64,000 bases of DNA, from positions 1 to 64,000 of the forward strand of contig NZ_JAHCLR010000033.1 in the NCBI RefSeq assembly GCF_018455725.1. Reading direction: 5' to 3'. The notes below the pieces were generated by a model that was given only the letters and a program-made list of their open reading frames with translations, did no database searches and was not told the origin of the DNA. Below are positions 8,506-17,630 of the stretch, piece by piece. Made by a program: the position numbers and the translations under genes. The DNA is from Mycolicibacter acidiphilus (lineage in GTDB: Bacteria > Actinomycetota > Actinomycetes > Mycobacteriales > Mycobacteriaceae). Every line of letters begins with the position of its first letter. Within the stretch, counting starts at the first letter, position 1.

Positions 8506-9921
8506 TCAGACCTTGATCTGCGGCCGGAGCGCGGTCAGGTCGTGTTCACGCAGCACGCCGCCCCACAGTCCCAGCCCGTACGCCAGGTCGTCGATCCGTC
8601 TGAGCAGCAGATACGCCAGCAGTCCGATCGGCTGTTCATCGCCGCCAGTGCAGCGGGTGTGCTGCAGCCAGTCCACCAGGCCGTCGCTGACCGCGGCGAG
8701 CACCACCACCCGGCGGCAGTGCGGCGACACCAGTGCGGCCAGCAGTGCGACCGGCCAGTAGTGCCGGCAGATCGCCGAGGCCAGTTGCAGGCCCGCCGAG
8801 GCCAGGCCGCGCAGCGTGACCATCGCGACGTCCCGGGGCGCGGTGTCCGGTCCGCGCATCGAGTGCGCCACCCGGCGCCCGGTCAGCGCGGCGATGACCA
8901 GCGAGGTCAGGCAGCTCACCGGGGAACAGAACGTCATCAGCACCCACCCGAGCAGCGCCCACCCGGAGATCACCATCGGTGCGGTCTTGTCCGGATGCCG
9001 GGCCGCCAGCGGCGCGGCGGAACTTCCATAGAATGCCTTGCGCGAGAACCAATCCCCCAGCTGCACCCGATGGTCGTGGGCGACGATGGCGATCGGCTCA
9101 TAGCGCAGCCGGTTACCCGCATCGACCAGTCGCCAGCACAGGTCGACGTCCTCGCCGGATTGCAGGCTCTCGTCGAATCCGCCCAGCTCGGCCAGTGTCG
9201 ACCGGCGGCAGATGATCGCCGCACTGGGCACGTACGCGACTTTCCCGTACGGGATCACCGGCGCCTCGGACTGCCCCAGGTCCAGCGAGGATCGCACCGA
9301 TTCATAGCGGGCGATCATCCGGTCACCCCCGGTGAGGCCGACGATCCGCGGCGCGACCAGCGCGACGGTGGGGTCGCAGAAGTGGCCGAGCAGCGCCTCC
9401 AGCCAGCCTCGACGCGGTACCACGTCGGAATCCAGGAACGCGACGAAATCGGTTGTGCAGGCGGCGAGTCCGGTGTTGCGGGCAGCCGCCGGCCCCCGAC
9501 TCACCGGATGCCGGATCACCTGCACCCCGCAGCAGTGCGATGCGCTCAGGTCCTCCTCGGCGACCGGGACCTGCGATCCGTCGTCGACGACGACGACCCG
9601 CAGGCCGCGCAGCGATGCGACCAGCCGTCGAAGTCCGGATATGTTGTCCCGCACCGGAATGACGATCGTGACGTCCAGATGGGAGGGCCCGCCGACCGGC
9701 CGCGGATGGGCCACGGTGGCATCGAGCAGGGTCCGGGCCAGTTGCGCGCTGACCGCGTCGTGTACTTCCAGCCGGCCGTCGGTCAGCAGTTGCTGCGCAG
9801 TCGGCGCCAACCGCAGCAGTCGGGTGGGCGACCCGCCGAGCAGGGCCGAGCCACTGCCCAGCACCCGCACCCGCCGGTCCACCTGTACGGCGAAGCCGTC
9901 CGGCAGGCGGGCCGACGTCAT
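8506..9921 (-). CDS. mftF: Mycofactocin glycosyltransferase MftF
   Basis: A 471-residue GT2-type glycosyltransferase. The catalytic domain begins near residue 85 ([11 protein letters not shown]), contains the VVVVDDGS and '[19 protein letters not shown]' metal/nucleotide motifs, and '[10 protein letters not shown]' as the ED acceptor-site motif. A preceding domain of about 80 residues is typical of MftF. The C-terminal 150 residues include several hydrophobic segments ([27 protein letters not shown]), suggesting membrane association. MftF attaches a beta-1,4-linked glucose chain to premycofactocin. The ATG overlaps the mftE stop in an ATGA, so the two are translationally coupled. Confidence 0.95.
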   Translation of the reverse strand: MTSARLPDGFAVQVDRRVRVLGSGSALLGGSPTRLLRLAPTAQQLLTDGRLEVHDAVSAQLARTLLDATVAHPRPVGGPSHLDVTIVIPVRDNISGLRRLVASLRGLRVVVVDDGSQVPVAEEDLSASHCCGVQVIRHPVSRGPAAARNTGLAACTTDFVAFLDSDVVPRRGWLEALLGHFCDPTVALVAPRIVGLTGGDRMIARYESVRSSLDLGQSEAPVIPYGKVAYVPSAAIICRRSTLAELGGFDESLQSGEDVDLCWRLVDAGNRLRYEPIAIVAHDHRVQLGDWFSRKAFYGSSAAPLAARHPDKTAPMVISGWALLGWVLMTFCSPVSCLTSLVIAALTGRRVAHSMRGPDTAPRDVAMVTLRGLASAGLQLASAICRHYWPVALLAALVSPHCRRVVVLAAVSDGLVDWLQHTRCTGGDEQPIGLLAYLLLRRIDDLAYGLGLWGGVLREHDLTALRPQIKV

Positions 9922-10646
9922 TGCAGCATCCCGTCCGGCCGCGGCGACCAGGTACTGACGGCGCGGACGCATCCGTCGATCATCTCGGCCAGGATGCGCT
10001 CCCCCTCGGCGGCAGTGGCGGTGGTCGGGTCGCCCAGCACCCCGACGTCGCTCACCGCGGCGACCCCGCCGCGGCGCATCGCCGGGAGCAGTTCGGACAG
10101 CGGTGCCACATTGCCGGCCCGCACCCGGTCCCATCTGACTACCTCGGGTGAAAGGCTCAGCAGCACAGAGGTTTCCGCGTGGCCAGCATGGGCGTCGACA
10201 TCCTCGGCGGAGCACGACAGCCAGGCCACGTCCCGAGCCTCGAGGCGCAGCCGCCGAACGGCGGCGGCCAGGGCGGGGACGTTGCCGCCGTGCCCGTTCA
10301 CGAAGACGACCCGCTGCGCCCAGCAGCAGGCCGACCGGCCGTACTCGAGCAGCACGGCGCCGAGTGTCTCGGTGCCGATGGAGACGGTCCCTGGAAAACT
10401 CTGGTGCTCGCCGCTGGCGCCGTACCCGATGGCCGGGGCGACCAGAACGTCTCGATCAGCCGGGCCCGGGGCCGCGGCGAGCCGATCGCCCGCGGCGCGG
10501 GCCACCGCGTCGGCGATCCGGGTGTCGGTGTCCAGTGGCAGGTGCGGACCGTGCTGTTCGGTCGAGCCGACCGGCACCAGGACGGTCAGCCACTGACCCG
10601 ACAGTTGCCCCGACGTCGAACTACCGAGTTCGCCGAGAACCGCCAT
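9918..10646 (-). CDS. mftE: Mycofactocin precursor peptide peptidase MftE
   Basis: A 242-residue creatininase-family metallopeptidase: '[19 protein letters not shown]', '[15 protein letters not shown]', 'VFVNGHGGN' and '[12 protein letters not shown]' carry the His/Glu/Asp metal ligands. MftE cuts MftC-modified MftA to release the cyclised Val-Tyr unit. The ATG at 10646 ([10 protein letters not shown]) is chosen because the frame further upstream lacks family sequence. Unlike the rest of the operon, mftE is separated from mftD by 161 bases that contain terminator-like and A/T-rich sequence, so its expression may be partly independent. The stop overlaps the start of mftF. Confidence 0.95.
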   Translation of the reverse strand: MAVLGELGSSTSGQLSGQWLTVLVPVGSTEQHGPHLPLDTDTRIADAVARAAGDRLAAAPGPADRDVLVAPAIGYGASGEHQSFPGTVSIGTETLGAVLLEYGRSACCWAQRVVFVNGHGGNVPALAAAVRRLRLEARDVAWLSCSAEDVDAHAGHAETSVLLSLSPEVVRWDRVRAGNVAPLSELLPAMRRGGVAAVSDVGVLGDPTTATAAEGERILAEMIDGCVRAVSTWSPRPDGMLQ

Positions 10647-10699
10647 CGGGAAATGGTATGCGAATTCACCTGCCGTACACCAGATAGTGCCGATTACAT

Positions 10700-10731
10700 T
10701 AAAAAAATTTGTCGGACCCCGGCGGCGGGGC
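10700..10731 (-). terminator. Terminator-like hairpin and T-run between mftD and mftE
   Basis: Reading the minus strand, CCCC-GCCGCC-GGGG (10717-10730) is followed within 10 bases by seven T residues (10701-10707). The stem is short but the T-run is rare in this GC-rich DNA. It could be an attenuator or a partial terminator after mftD; alternatively the A/T tract may belong to a promoter for mftE. Confidence 0.35.
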
Positions 10732-10807
10732 GGTGAATCCAGGTCACGCCCGTCCCGCCCGCCACGGCCGTACCAGGACCGACGGCCGGTCGACAGACTT
10801 TGACGAA

Positions 10808-11989
10808 CTAACCGGCGGCGCCGAGGGTCCGGGTGAACCCGTCCGGGATCAGGATGTCGGCCGGCGACAGCTCGTGCACCGACGCTCGTCCCAGCCCCAT
10901 CAGGGCCGAGTCGACGCCGCTGCGGAGGATGTCGAGCACGTTCTCCACCCCGGGCTGGCCGGCGGCCCCCAGGCCCCACAGGTAGGCGCGGCCGATCATC
11001 ACCGCCCGGGCGCCCAGCGCCAGCGCCTTGACGACGTCACTGCCCCGGCGGACGCCGCCGTCCAGCAGCACCTCCACCTGGTCGCCGACCGCCTCGGCCA
11101 CCGCTGGCAGCGCCCGGATCGATGCGGGCGTGCCGTCCAGGTTGTTGCCGCCGTGGTTGGACACCGAGATCGCCGAAACCCCGGCGTCCACAGCCCTTTT
11201 GGCGTCGTCGACGCGCATCACGCCCTTGAGCATGAACGGTCCGCCCCACAGCTCCCGCAGCCACGCGATGTCCGCCCAGGTCGGCGGCGGGGTGCCCATC
11301 CACTCGCCGTAGGTCTGGAAGAACGCCGGCCCGGGCTCACCGCGGCGGCCCTGGTTGGGCACCCGCAGGTTCGGCGGGCGCATCGTCTTCGCCCACTGCA
11401 GGAACCACCCCGGCCTGCTCAGACCCTCCGGCATCATCGAGATGATCGTCTTCAGGTTCATCTGCTCGGGGATCTTCGGGCTGCCCCAGTCCCGGCCGTG
11501 CGAGAAACTCCAGTCGGTGGTGACGATCAGGCCGACCGCGCCGGCCGCCCGCGCCCGCTCGACCCGTTCGGCGATCGCCTCCCGGCTGCCCAGCCAGTAC
11601 AGCTGGAAGAACAGCTTGGGGTTGGCGGCGATCACCTCCTCGATCGGCTTGCTGGCGAACGACGACAGGCCCATCGCCGTACCGCGGGCGGCGGCGGCCC
11701 GCGCGACGGCGACCTCACCGTCCGGGTCGACCGCCTGCACGCCGGTCGGCGAGATCAGCACCGGGAACGAAAGTTCCTGGCCCATAACCGTTGTCGCCAG
11801 ATCCCGCTCGGGCTGCACGCCGATCACATGCGGGGCGAATCCGAGCTCACTGAACGCGTCGACGTTGTCGCCGACGGTCAGGCCCTTCTCGCTCGCCGAG
11901 ATCAGCGATGAATACACCGATTTCGGAAGTCGTTTGCGCGCCCGCTGCTGGGCGATCGCCACCGTCTCGAACCAGATATCACGCGCCAT
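10808..11989 (-). CDS. mftD: Pre-mycofactocin synthase MftD
   Basis: A 393-residue FMN-dependent alpha-hydroxy-acid dehydrogenase-like protein (annotated as LldD1 in older tuberculosis annotation). Motifs: 'FPVLISPTGVQAVDPDGEVAVARAAAARGTAMGLSSFA' at the FMN site, the active-site region 'ISVSNHGGNNLDGTPASIRALPAV', and the phosphate-binding 'VLLDGGVRRGSDVVKALALGARAVMIGRAYLWGL'. MftD oxidatively deaminates the MftE product to premycofactocin, the redox-active dione. It starts 3 bases after the mftC stop. Length is normal for the family. The 161-base gap after it is the only real break in the mft operon. Confidence 0.96.
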   Translation of the reverse strand: MARDIWFETVAIAQQRARKRLPKSVYSSLISASEKGLTVGDNVDAFSELGFAPHVIGVQPERDLATTVMGQELSFPVLISPTGVQAVDPDGEVAVARAAAARGTAMGLSSFASKPIEEVIAANPKLFFQLYWLGSREAIAERVERARAAGAVGLIVTTDWSFSHGRDWGSPKIPEQMNLKTIISMMPEGLSRPGWFLQWAKTMRPPNLRVPNQGRRGEPGPAFFQTYGEWMGTPPPTWADIAWLRELWGGPFMLKGVMRVDDAKRAVDAGVSAISVSNHGGNNLDGTPASIRALPAVAEAVGDQVEVLLDGGVRRGSDVVKALALGARAVMIGRAYLWGLGAAGQPGVENVLDILRSGVDSALMGLGRASVHELSPADILIPDGFTRTLGAAG

Positions 11990-11992
11990 GAA

Positions 11993-13237
11993 TCAGATTG
12001 GACTTTCATCGCATAGTTTTTTCGACACCCAGCGGTCGCCGTCGCGCATCTGGTTGAAGACCTCCGCCGTCGCCCGGCCGCGCGCGGTGGTCGACGCGAC
12101 GTCGCCGCTGGGCCGCCCGGTGCGCGAATGGTCGTTGGTCAGCGGCGGCTTCTCCCGCTGCTGCTGCGCCAGCGCCTCCTCCCCGAAGCCACGCACGCAC
12201 TCCGGGTCGGGGCCGTCCATCGGCAGACCGGTGAAGAACTTCGCCGCCATGCACCCGCCACGGCAGGTCTCGTACAGCGGGCAGGAGGCGCAGGCGCCGC
12301 CGACCTTGGGGATCCGCAACTCGTTGAACAGCTTCGAGTGCTTCCAGACGTTCTCGAATCCGCCGTCGGTCAACACGTTTCCGCCGAGGAACTCCTCGTG
12401 GATGGCGAACGGGCAGGCGTAGACGTCGCCGATCGGATCGATCAGGCAGACCACCCGGCCGGCACCGCACATGTTCAGTCCGGCCAGCGCGCCCTGGTCG
12501 CCGAGCGGTGACAGGTGGAAGAAGGAGTCACCGGTCAGCACGCCCTCGCCCTTGGCGACCAGCCAGTTGTACAGCTGCACCTGCTGCTCGGCGGTGGGGT
12601 GCAGGTCGTCCCAGACGTCCACGCCGCGACCGGACGGTCGCAGCCGGGTGATCCGCAGCGTCGCGCCGTATCGCTGTGCGAGTGAGGCGAATTCGTCCAG
12701 CTGGTCGATGTTGTGCCGGGTGGCGACCACCCAGATCTTGGTGTCCTTGAAACCGGCGGCGGCCAGGTTCTCCAGCGCGCGGATGGCCATCGCGTACGAG
12801 CCCGGCCCGCGGATGGCGTCGTTGACCTCGGCGGTCGCGCCGTCCAGCGAGATCTGCACGTCGACGTAGTCGCTGGCCGCCAGCCGGGTCGCCACCTCGG
12901 GGGTGATCCGCACGCCGTTGGTGGAGAACTTCACCCCGACGTGGTGGGCGTTGGCGTAGTCGACCAGCTCCCAGAAGTCCGGCCGGATCGTCGGCTCGCC
13001 GCCACCGATGTTCACGTAGAACACCTGCATGCGTTCGAGCTCGTCGATGATGTCCTTGCACTGCTGCGTGGTCAGCTCACGCGGATCGGGTTTGCCCGAC
13101 GCCGACAGGCAGTGCACGCACGCCAGGTTGCAGGCGTAGGTCAGCTCCCAGGTCAGGCAGATCGGTGCGTCGAGGCCGCGTTCGAACTGGTCGATCAGGC
13201 TCAGCGGCGCCTCGGGCGCATCCATCAACGCGGTCAC
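11993..13237 (-). CDS. mftC: Mycofactocin radical SAM maturase MftC
   Basis: A 414-residue radical SAM/SPASM enzyme. The SAM cluster motif CNLACVHC supplies Cys36, Cys40 and Cys43; the SPASM region holds the auxiliary-cluster cysteines in 'NMCGAGRVVCL', 'YACPFAIHEEF', 'GGACASCPLYETCRGGC' and 'PDPECVRGFG'. MftC decarboxylates the C-terminal Tyr of MftA and then forms the Val-Tyr cross-link. The GTG at 13237 overlaps the mftB stop in a GTGA junction; an inner ATG at 13225 is an alternative. The frame stays open upstream over mftB and mftA by chance of high GC, which is not a fusion. Confidence 0.96.
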   Translation of the reverse strand: MTALMDAPEAPLSLIDQFERGLDAPICLTWELTYACNLACVHCLSASGKPDPRELTTQQCKDIIDELERMQVFYVNIGGGEPTIRPDFWELVDYANAHHVGVKFSTNGVRITPEVATRLAASDYVDVQISLDGATAEVNDAIRGPGSYAMAIRALENLAAAGFKDTKIWVVATRHNIDQLDEFASLAQRYGATLRITRLRPSGRGVDVWDDLHPTAEQQVQLYNWLVAKGEGVLTGDSFFHLSPLGDQGALAGLNMCGAGRVVCLIDPIGDVYACPFAIHEEFLGGNVLTDGGFENVWKHSKLFNELRIPKVGGACASCPLYETCRGGCMAAKFFTGLPMDGPDPECVRGFGEEALAQQQREKPPLTNDHSRTGRPSGDVASTTARGRATAEVFNQMRDGDRWVSKKLCDESPI

Positions 13238-13551
13238 GGTGCCTCCATCGGCTCTGCGGGGACGAGAATGGTCGAGTCCGCCAGCACCTTCAGCGCCTTG
13301 AGGTAGGCGGATTCGTGGGCGGGGTCGACGCCGGCGGCGCGACAGGCCGCCCGCGCGTCGGGATGGTCCGCCAGAGATTTCACCAGCGTGACCATGGTGT
13401 GGTTCTTCAGGAATGAGAGCTTGCGCGTTCCGAAGTGATACAGCAGCGCCCCGAACTTCTCCGGCCGCACCGACACCTGCGAATGCAGGCGCCAGCCACG
13501 GTCCGGGTCGAAGGGTTCGGTGAGGGGCGCCGCCTCGGCGGCGGCGGACAC
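13234..13551 (-). CDS. mftB: Mycofactocin peptide chaperone MftB
   Basis: A 105-residue PqqD-like (RRE) protein: 'FDPDRGWRLHSQVSVRPEKFGALLYHFGTRKLSFLKNHTMVTLVKSLADHP' is the characteristic winged-helix core. MftB binds the MftA precursor and presents it to MftC. The GTG at 13551 lies 2 bases after the mftA stop (TGACCGTG), indicating tight coupling, although MftB is needed in quantities close to MftA. The end overlaps mftC by 4 bases. Its position directly after a 33-codon gene with the IDGMCGVY ending makes the call secure. Confidence 0.96.
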   Translation of the reverse strand: MSAAAEAAPLTEPFDPDRGWRLHSQVSVRPEKFGALLYHFGTRKLSFLKNHTMVTLVKSLADHPDARAACRAAGVDPAHESAYLKALKVLADSTILVPAEPMEAP

Positions 13552-13553
13552 GG

Positions 13554-13655
13554 TCAGTAGACCCCGCACATCCCGTCGATGGACACCTCTTCGACCAGGT
13601 TCTCGACGACCAGGTCGGAGGCGGTGTCGGCGGTGTTCTGCTGGTCGTTGTCCAT
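13554..13655 (-). CDS. mftA: Mycofactocin precursor peptide MftA
   Basis: A 33-codon gene, easily missed by gene finders. It starts at the ATG at 13655 behind GAAAGGCG and encodes an acidic leader ([14 protein letters not shown]...) ending in IDGMCGVY and a TGA at 13556-13554. The C-terminal IDGxCGVY is the invariant MftA signature; the last Val-Tyr pair is what MftC cross-links and MftE excises to become the cofactor. It is the first gene of the mft operon, with mftB 2 bases behind and mftR divergent in front. Confidence 0.97.
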   Translation of the reverse strand: MDNDQQNTADTASDLVVENLVEEVSIDGMCGVY

Positions 13656-13684
13656 GGTCTGACGCCTTTCGGTGCGAATGGAGT

Positions 13685-13700
13685 CGACAGAATCCTGTCG
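13685..13700. promoter_or_regulatory. Inverted repeat in mftR-mftA gap, candidate MftR operator
   Basis: CGACAG-AATC-CTGTCG is a perfect 6+6 inverted repeat, 29 bases upstream of the mftA ATG and 75 bases from mftR. A divergent TetR-family gene normally binds such a site. An A/T-rich block (TAATAATAT, 13719-13727) nearby could supply the -10 for one or both promoters. MftR in Mycolicibacterium smegmatis is reported to repress the mft operon and respond to long-chain acyl-CoA. Confidence 0.55.
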
Positions 13701-13775
13701 GCTGGGTCACAATCCGGGTAATAATATGGCATCGAGTGCCAGATCAAAAGGGGTTTGCCGAAAAGGAGTCAGTCG

Positions 13776-14372
13776 ATGGGTGCGCAGAGTTCGGCGGTCG
13801 CCCCCCGTGTGGGCCGGCGCCGGTCGACGACGCCGCATCACATCTCCGACGTCGCGATCGACCTGTTCGATGTGCGCGGTTTCAGTGCGGTCAGCGTCGA
13901 CGACGTCGCATCCGCGGCCGGGATCGCCCGGCGCACCCTGTTCCGCTACTACACGTCGAAGAACGCCATCCCGTGGGGGGATTTCGACGCGCACCTCGAC
14001 CACCTGCGCGACCTGCTGGACCGGGTCGACCCGGAAGCCCCGCTCGGAGACGCCCTGCGGTCGACGCTGTTGGCGTTCAACACCTTTGATGACGGCGAGA
14101 CCGCTCGGCATCGCCGCCGGATGCGGGTGATCCTGCAGACCGACGAGCTGCAGGCGTACTCGATGACGATGTATGCCGGCTGGCGGGGCGTCATCGCGGA
14201 GTTCGTGGCCCGCCGGTCCGGACTGCCGGTGGACGACCTACTGCCGCAGACGGTGGCCTGGGTGCTGCTCGGCGTGGCGCTGAGCGCCTACGAACGCTGG
14301 CTGCGCGACGAGTCGCTCACCCTGCCGCAGGCTCTCGGCGACGCGTTCGACGTCGTCCGCGGCCCGCTCTGA
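13776..14372 (+). CDS. mftR: Mycofactocin system TetR-family regulator MftR
   Basis: A 198-residue TetR protein. The HTH is '[31 protein letters not shown]' near residues 37-67, and the rest is an all-helical ligand domain ending '[13 protein letters not shown]'. The phrase '[19 protein letters not shown]' is typical of MftR. The ATG at 13776 stands 7 bases behind AAAAGGAG; the longer TTG start at 13755 would contain that ribosome site. Divergent from mftA across a 120-base gap that contains the palindrome at 13685-13700, so autoregulation and control of mftA-G are expected. Confidence 0.93.
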   Translation: MGAQSSAVAPRVGRRRSTTPHHISDVAIDLFDVRGFSAVSVDDVASAAGIARRTLFRYYTSKNAIPWGDFDAHLDHLRDLLDRVDPEAPLGDALRSTLLAFNTFDDGETARHRRRMRVILQTDELQAYSMTMYAGWRGVIAEFVARRSGLPVDDLLPQTVAWVLLGVALSAYERWLRDESLTLPQALGDAFDVVRGPL

Positions 14373-14447
14373 CCCCCGCGAGGGTGCGCAAGCGTCCGGT
14401 ATGCGCCCAGGTGAGGGCGGACGGTTGTGCACGCTGGCGGGCGGCCT

Positions 14448-15227
14448 TCATTCCACGAGGTCGTCGCTCGGCGGGCGGATACCGCCGTTAGAGAACACCG
14501 GCAGCCAGTGGGTGAACACCGGCATCCAGTCAGTCGGGTCCCGATCCCAGGGCAGCGCCGACAACTGCCGGACGCTGCGCCGGCCGCCGAGTGCGCGCAC
14601 CGCCTCGAAGTCGGAGATATCAAGGGCCGCCGGCTCTTTCGCGGAGTCCGGGTCGCCGAGGTGCACGGTGCCGATGGCGGGCGTCGTCAACCGCAGCGCC
14701 GGCAGGCTGCCCTGCCGGATCATCAGATCACCCATCGTGGTCAAGAATCCCAGCGCGACCTCGAAAGTCAGATCGCCAGTGCGCGAACCGGGTTCGCCTA
14801 ACGCCCCGCGGATGTCGTGCTCGTGGGTCAGGGTGTCGAATACGAGTTGGCCCGCAGCGACCTCGAGCGCGAGCCGTGCCGTGACCGGGTCGATCAACTG
14901 CCCCCACAGGTCGAGTAACCGGTCGATCCCGAACCCACCGAGGCGATCGAGTTGCGCCTGCACCCAGGAGTCGCCCGCCTTGTCGGCCATGTTCATCGCA
15001 ACGACGTCCTGTCCGACCCCGACCAGGTGGGCGACGGTCTGACGCACGGTCCAACCCGGACAGGCCGGAACCGCGAACTCGCCGACGTCGTCGCGTCCGC
15101 CGAGCAGCGCGACAAGGCGTTCGTGAACCAGGCGGTAGGCCGCCGCAGCGTCGGCGACCGGCGCCGGCCGGGGTGCACGGGTGCTCTCCTCGGCAGGGAC
15201 GCCAGACGGTTGCTGGTCGCTGGGCAT
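14448..15227 (-). CDS. Maleylpyruvate isomerase-like, mycothiol-dependent-type metalloenzyme
   Basis: A 259-residue member of the DinB-like mycothiol-dependent maleylpyruvate isomerase family. Metal-ligand motifs are visible: 'WTVRQTVAHLVGVGQD' (first His) and 'DTLTHEHDIRGALG' (Glu/His). The C-terminal SCP-like part ends 'FSNGGIRPPSDDLVE'. Members use mycothiol for isomerisation or thiol transfer, but the substrate of this one is unknown. It converges with mftR, and its start at 15227 is followed upstream by an A/T-rich gap. Because many paralogs exist per genome, a link with mycofactocin is only positional. Confidence 0.78.
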   Translation of the reverse strand: MPSDQQPSGVPAEESTRAPRPAPVADAAAAYRLVHERLVALLGGRDDVGEFAVPACPGWTVRQTVAHLVGVGQDVVAMNMADKAGDSWVQAQLDRLGGFGIDRLLDLWGQLIDPVTARLALEVAAGQLVFDTLTHEHDIRGALGEPGSRTGDLTFEVALGFLTTMGDLMIRQGSLPALRLTTPAIGTVHLGDPDSAKEPAALDISDFEAVRALGGRRSVRQLSALPWDRDPTDWMPVFTHWLPVFSNGGIRPPSDDLVE

Positions 15228-15356
15228 GTCGCTGACCTTTCGCCGGGGAACTCCGACGACGGGCCGTCGACGGTCGAGACAGACCCTACCGTCGAAAATA
15301 AGATTATTAAACGTTCTCTGAGGTAACAGTAAAGTCAGCCGGGCGGGAGAAGCAGG
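15228..15356. promoter_or_regulatory. A/T-rich intergenic block upstream of the mycothiol-type gene
   Basis: This gap contains AAAATAAGATTATTAAACG (about 15294-15312), unusually A/T-rich for this DNA and suitable for a minus-strand promoter of the gene at 14448-15227. I see no clear -35 element or palindrome. The flavoprotein stop at 15357 is upstream, so the block separates two minus-strand units. Confidence 0.3.
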
Positions 15357-16535
15357 TCAGCCCAGTACCTCGGCGATCGGCGCACCGGCGGCGATCTTCG
15401 CCCGCACCCCCATCACCTTCCCGGGCCGGCCACCGCCGACCACACCGGCCAGCACGCCGTCGCGCTCGTAATAGGCCAGGAACTTGTGGCCGTCGTCCTC
15501 CACCAGGTGCACGGTGTCGGTGGCCTCCGGCTCACCCAGGCACTGGATCTTGACGTCGTACTGGTCGCTCCAGAAGTACGCCGGCACCGCCACGTCGTGC
15601 AGCGACTCGCGGCCGAGCATCGCCGGCACCATCAGTCGCACCTGGGTGACGACGTTGCTCCAGTGCTCCATCCGCACCTGGTGGCCCTCGCGGCCACGCC
15701 AGAACGCCACGTCGCCGACGGCCCACACGTTCGCGGCGCTGGTTCGGCCGGCGGCGTCGCACAGCACCCCGTTGTCGACGGTGATGCCGCTGCCGTCGAG
15801 CCACTCGGTGACCGGGCGCGAGCCGACGCCGAGCACCACCAGGTCGGCGGCCAACTCGGTGCCGTCGTCGAGCACCACGGTCTCCACCCGCCCGTCACCC
15901 CTGACCGCCGCCACCCCGACACCGCTGCGCACGTCCACGCCGTTGTCCCGGTGCAGCCGGGCCACCAGGCCACCGATCTGCTCACCGAGCACCGTGGCCA
16001 GCGGGGTCGGCTGCGGCTCCACCAGCACCACATCCACGCCGAGCTTGCGCAGGCTTGCCGCGGCCTCGCAGCCGATGAAGCCGGCACCGATCACCACCGC
16101 GCGCCGGGCCGTGGCCGCGTCCGCCCGCAACGTCAGACTGTCCTCGAACGAGCGCACCACCCGGATGCCGTCCAGGTCGCCGAACGCCGCGATCCGTCGC
16201 GGGCGCAGCCCGGTGGCGATCACCAGCTGTTCGTAGCCGAGCACGGTGCCGTCGGCAAGCGTCACGGTCTGCGCGGTGGTGTCGACGCGCTCGGCGGCCA
16301 CCCCCAGCCGCAGCGTGATGTCGTGCTCGTCGTAGAACTCCCGCGGCTCCAGGGTGGTGTCGTCGCGTTCGCCGCGCAGCACCTCCTTGGTCAGCGGCGG
16401 CCGGTCATACGGCAGCCGGGTCTCCGCGCCGACGATCGTGATCGGCCCCGGATAGCCCTCGCGCCGCAGTTCCTCCGCGGTGCGCACCGCACCCAAACCG
16501 CCACCGACGATCAGCACGCCCTGTTCTGACACCAC
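15357..16535 (-). CDS. Ferredoxin-reductase-type FAD/NAD(P) oxidoreductase
   Basis: A 392-residue pyridine-nucleotide-disulfide-family flavoprotein of the putidaredoxin/rhodocoxin reductase type: FAD motif 'VLIVGGGLGAVRTAEELR', 'LPYDRPPLTKEVL', NAD motif 'AVVIGAGFIGCEAAASLRKLG', second FAD motif 'VWAVGDVAFW', and a reductase C-terminal domain ending 'AAGAPIAEVLG'. Such enzymes pass electrons from NAD(P)H to a ferredoxin serving a P450 or dioxygenase. It corresponds to the tuberculosis Rv0688 position, just after the mycofactocin-type SDR, 78 bases apart. Start is one of two adjacent GTG codons (16535/16532) behind GGGGGC. Confidence 0.9.
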   Translation of the reverse strand: MVSEQGVLIVGGGLGAVRTAEELRREGYPGPITIVGAETRLPYDRPPLTKEVLRGERDDTTLEPREFYDEHDITLRLGVAAERVDTTAQTVTLADGTVLGYEQLVIATGLRPRRIAAFGDLDGIRVVRSFEDSLTLRADAATARRAVVIGAGFIGCEAAASLRKLGVDVVLVEPQPTPLATVLGEQIGGLVARLHRDNGVDVRSGVGVAAVRGDGRVETVVLDDGTELAADLVVLGVGSRPVTEWLDGSGITVDNGVLCDAAGRTSAANVWAVGDVAFWRGREGHQVRMEHWSNVVTQVRLMVPAMLGRESLHDVAVPAYFWSDQYDVKIQCLGEPEATDTVHLVEDDGHKFLAYYERDGVLAGVVGGGRPGKVMGVRAKIAAGAPIAEVLG

Positions 16536-16613
16536 GCCCCCTGCGCTACCCGGACCATTCCGAGAAGTTCATACCCGATCGGGACGCTCGATGCCCACTC
16601 GAACGCCGTCGCT

Positions 16614-17447
<834 letters not shown>

Positions 17448-17461
17448 CTAGCAGCTGGAAA

Positions 17462-17475
17462 TGGAACGTGTTCCA
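17462..17475. promoter_or_regulatory. KstR-type operator in front of the mycofactocin SDR
   Basis: TGGAACGTGTTCCA is a perfect TGGAAC/GTTCCA inverted repeat and fits the published mycobacterial KstR pattern TnnAACnnGTTnnA at every fixed base. It lies 24 bases upstream of the GTG start of the SDR gene, where a repressor would block transcription. KstR controls cholesterol catabolism genes and is released by a steroid-CoA ligand. Confidence 0.65.
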
Positions 17476-17576
17476 GTGGTTTCGCTCACCGAGATTGACG
17501 CCACCGCGCCGTCTACCCGGCTTTTTCCGCGCCGCCGTCGATCTCGCCGCAGCCGTCAAGGCTTCCCGCCCGACGC

Positions 17577-17611
17577 AAAGACCCCCGCACGCCGAAGCGT
17601 GCGGGGGCCTT
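17577..17611 (-). terminator. Hairpin terminator downstream of tuf
   Basis: CCCCCGCACGC and GCGTGCGGGGG (17582-17592 and 17597-17607) form a perfect 11-bp stem with a CGAA/TTCG tetraloop, 20 bases after the tuf stop, followed on the minus strand by TCTTT. Confidence 0.85.
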
Positions 17612-17630
17612 TGACCGCGTGGTGCCTAGA

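Noticed and set aside
8011-10596. 861-residue plus-strand ORF opposite mftF and mftE
   Set aside because: Antisense to conserved MftF, MftE and MftG codons; Arg/Pro/Ser-rich with no domain signature.
11993-13747. Apparent 584-residue fused MftC frame extending across mftB and mftA
   Set aside because: Its first 170 residues are Arg/Pro-rich shadow sequence of other frames; the GTG at 13237 overlaps the mftB stop as expected.
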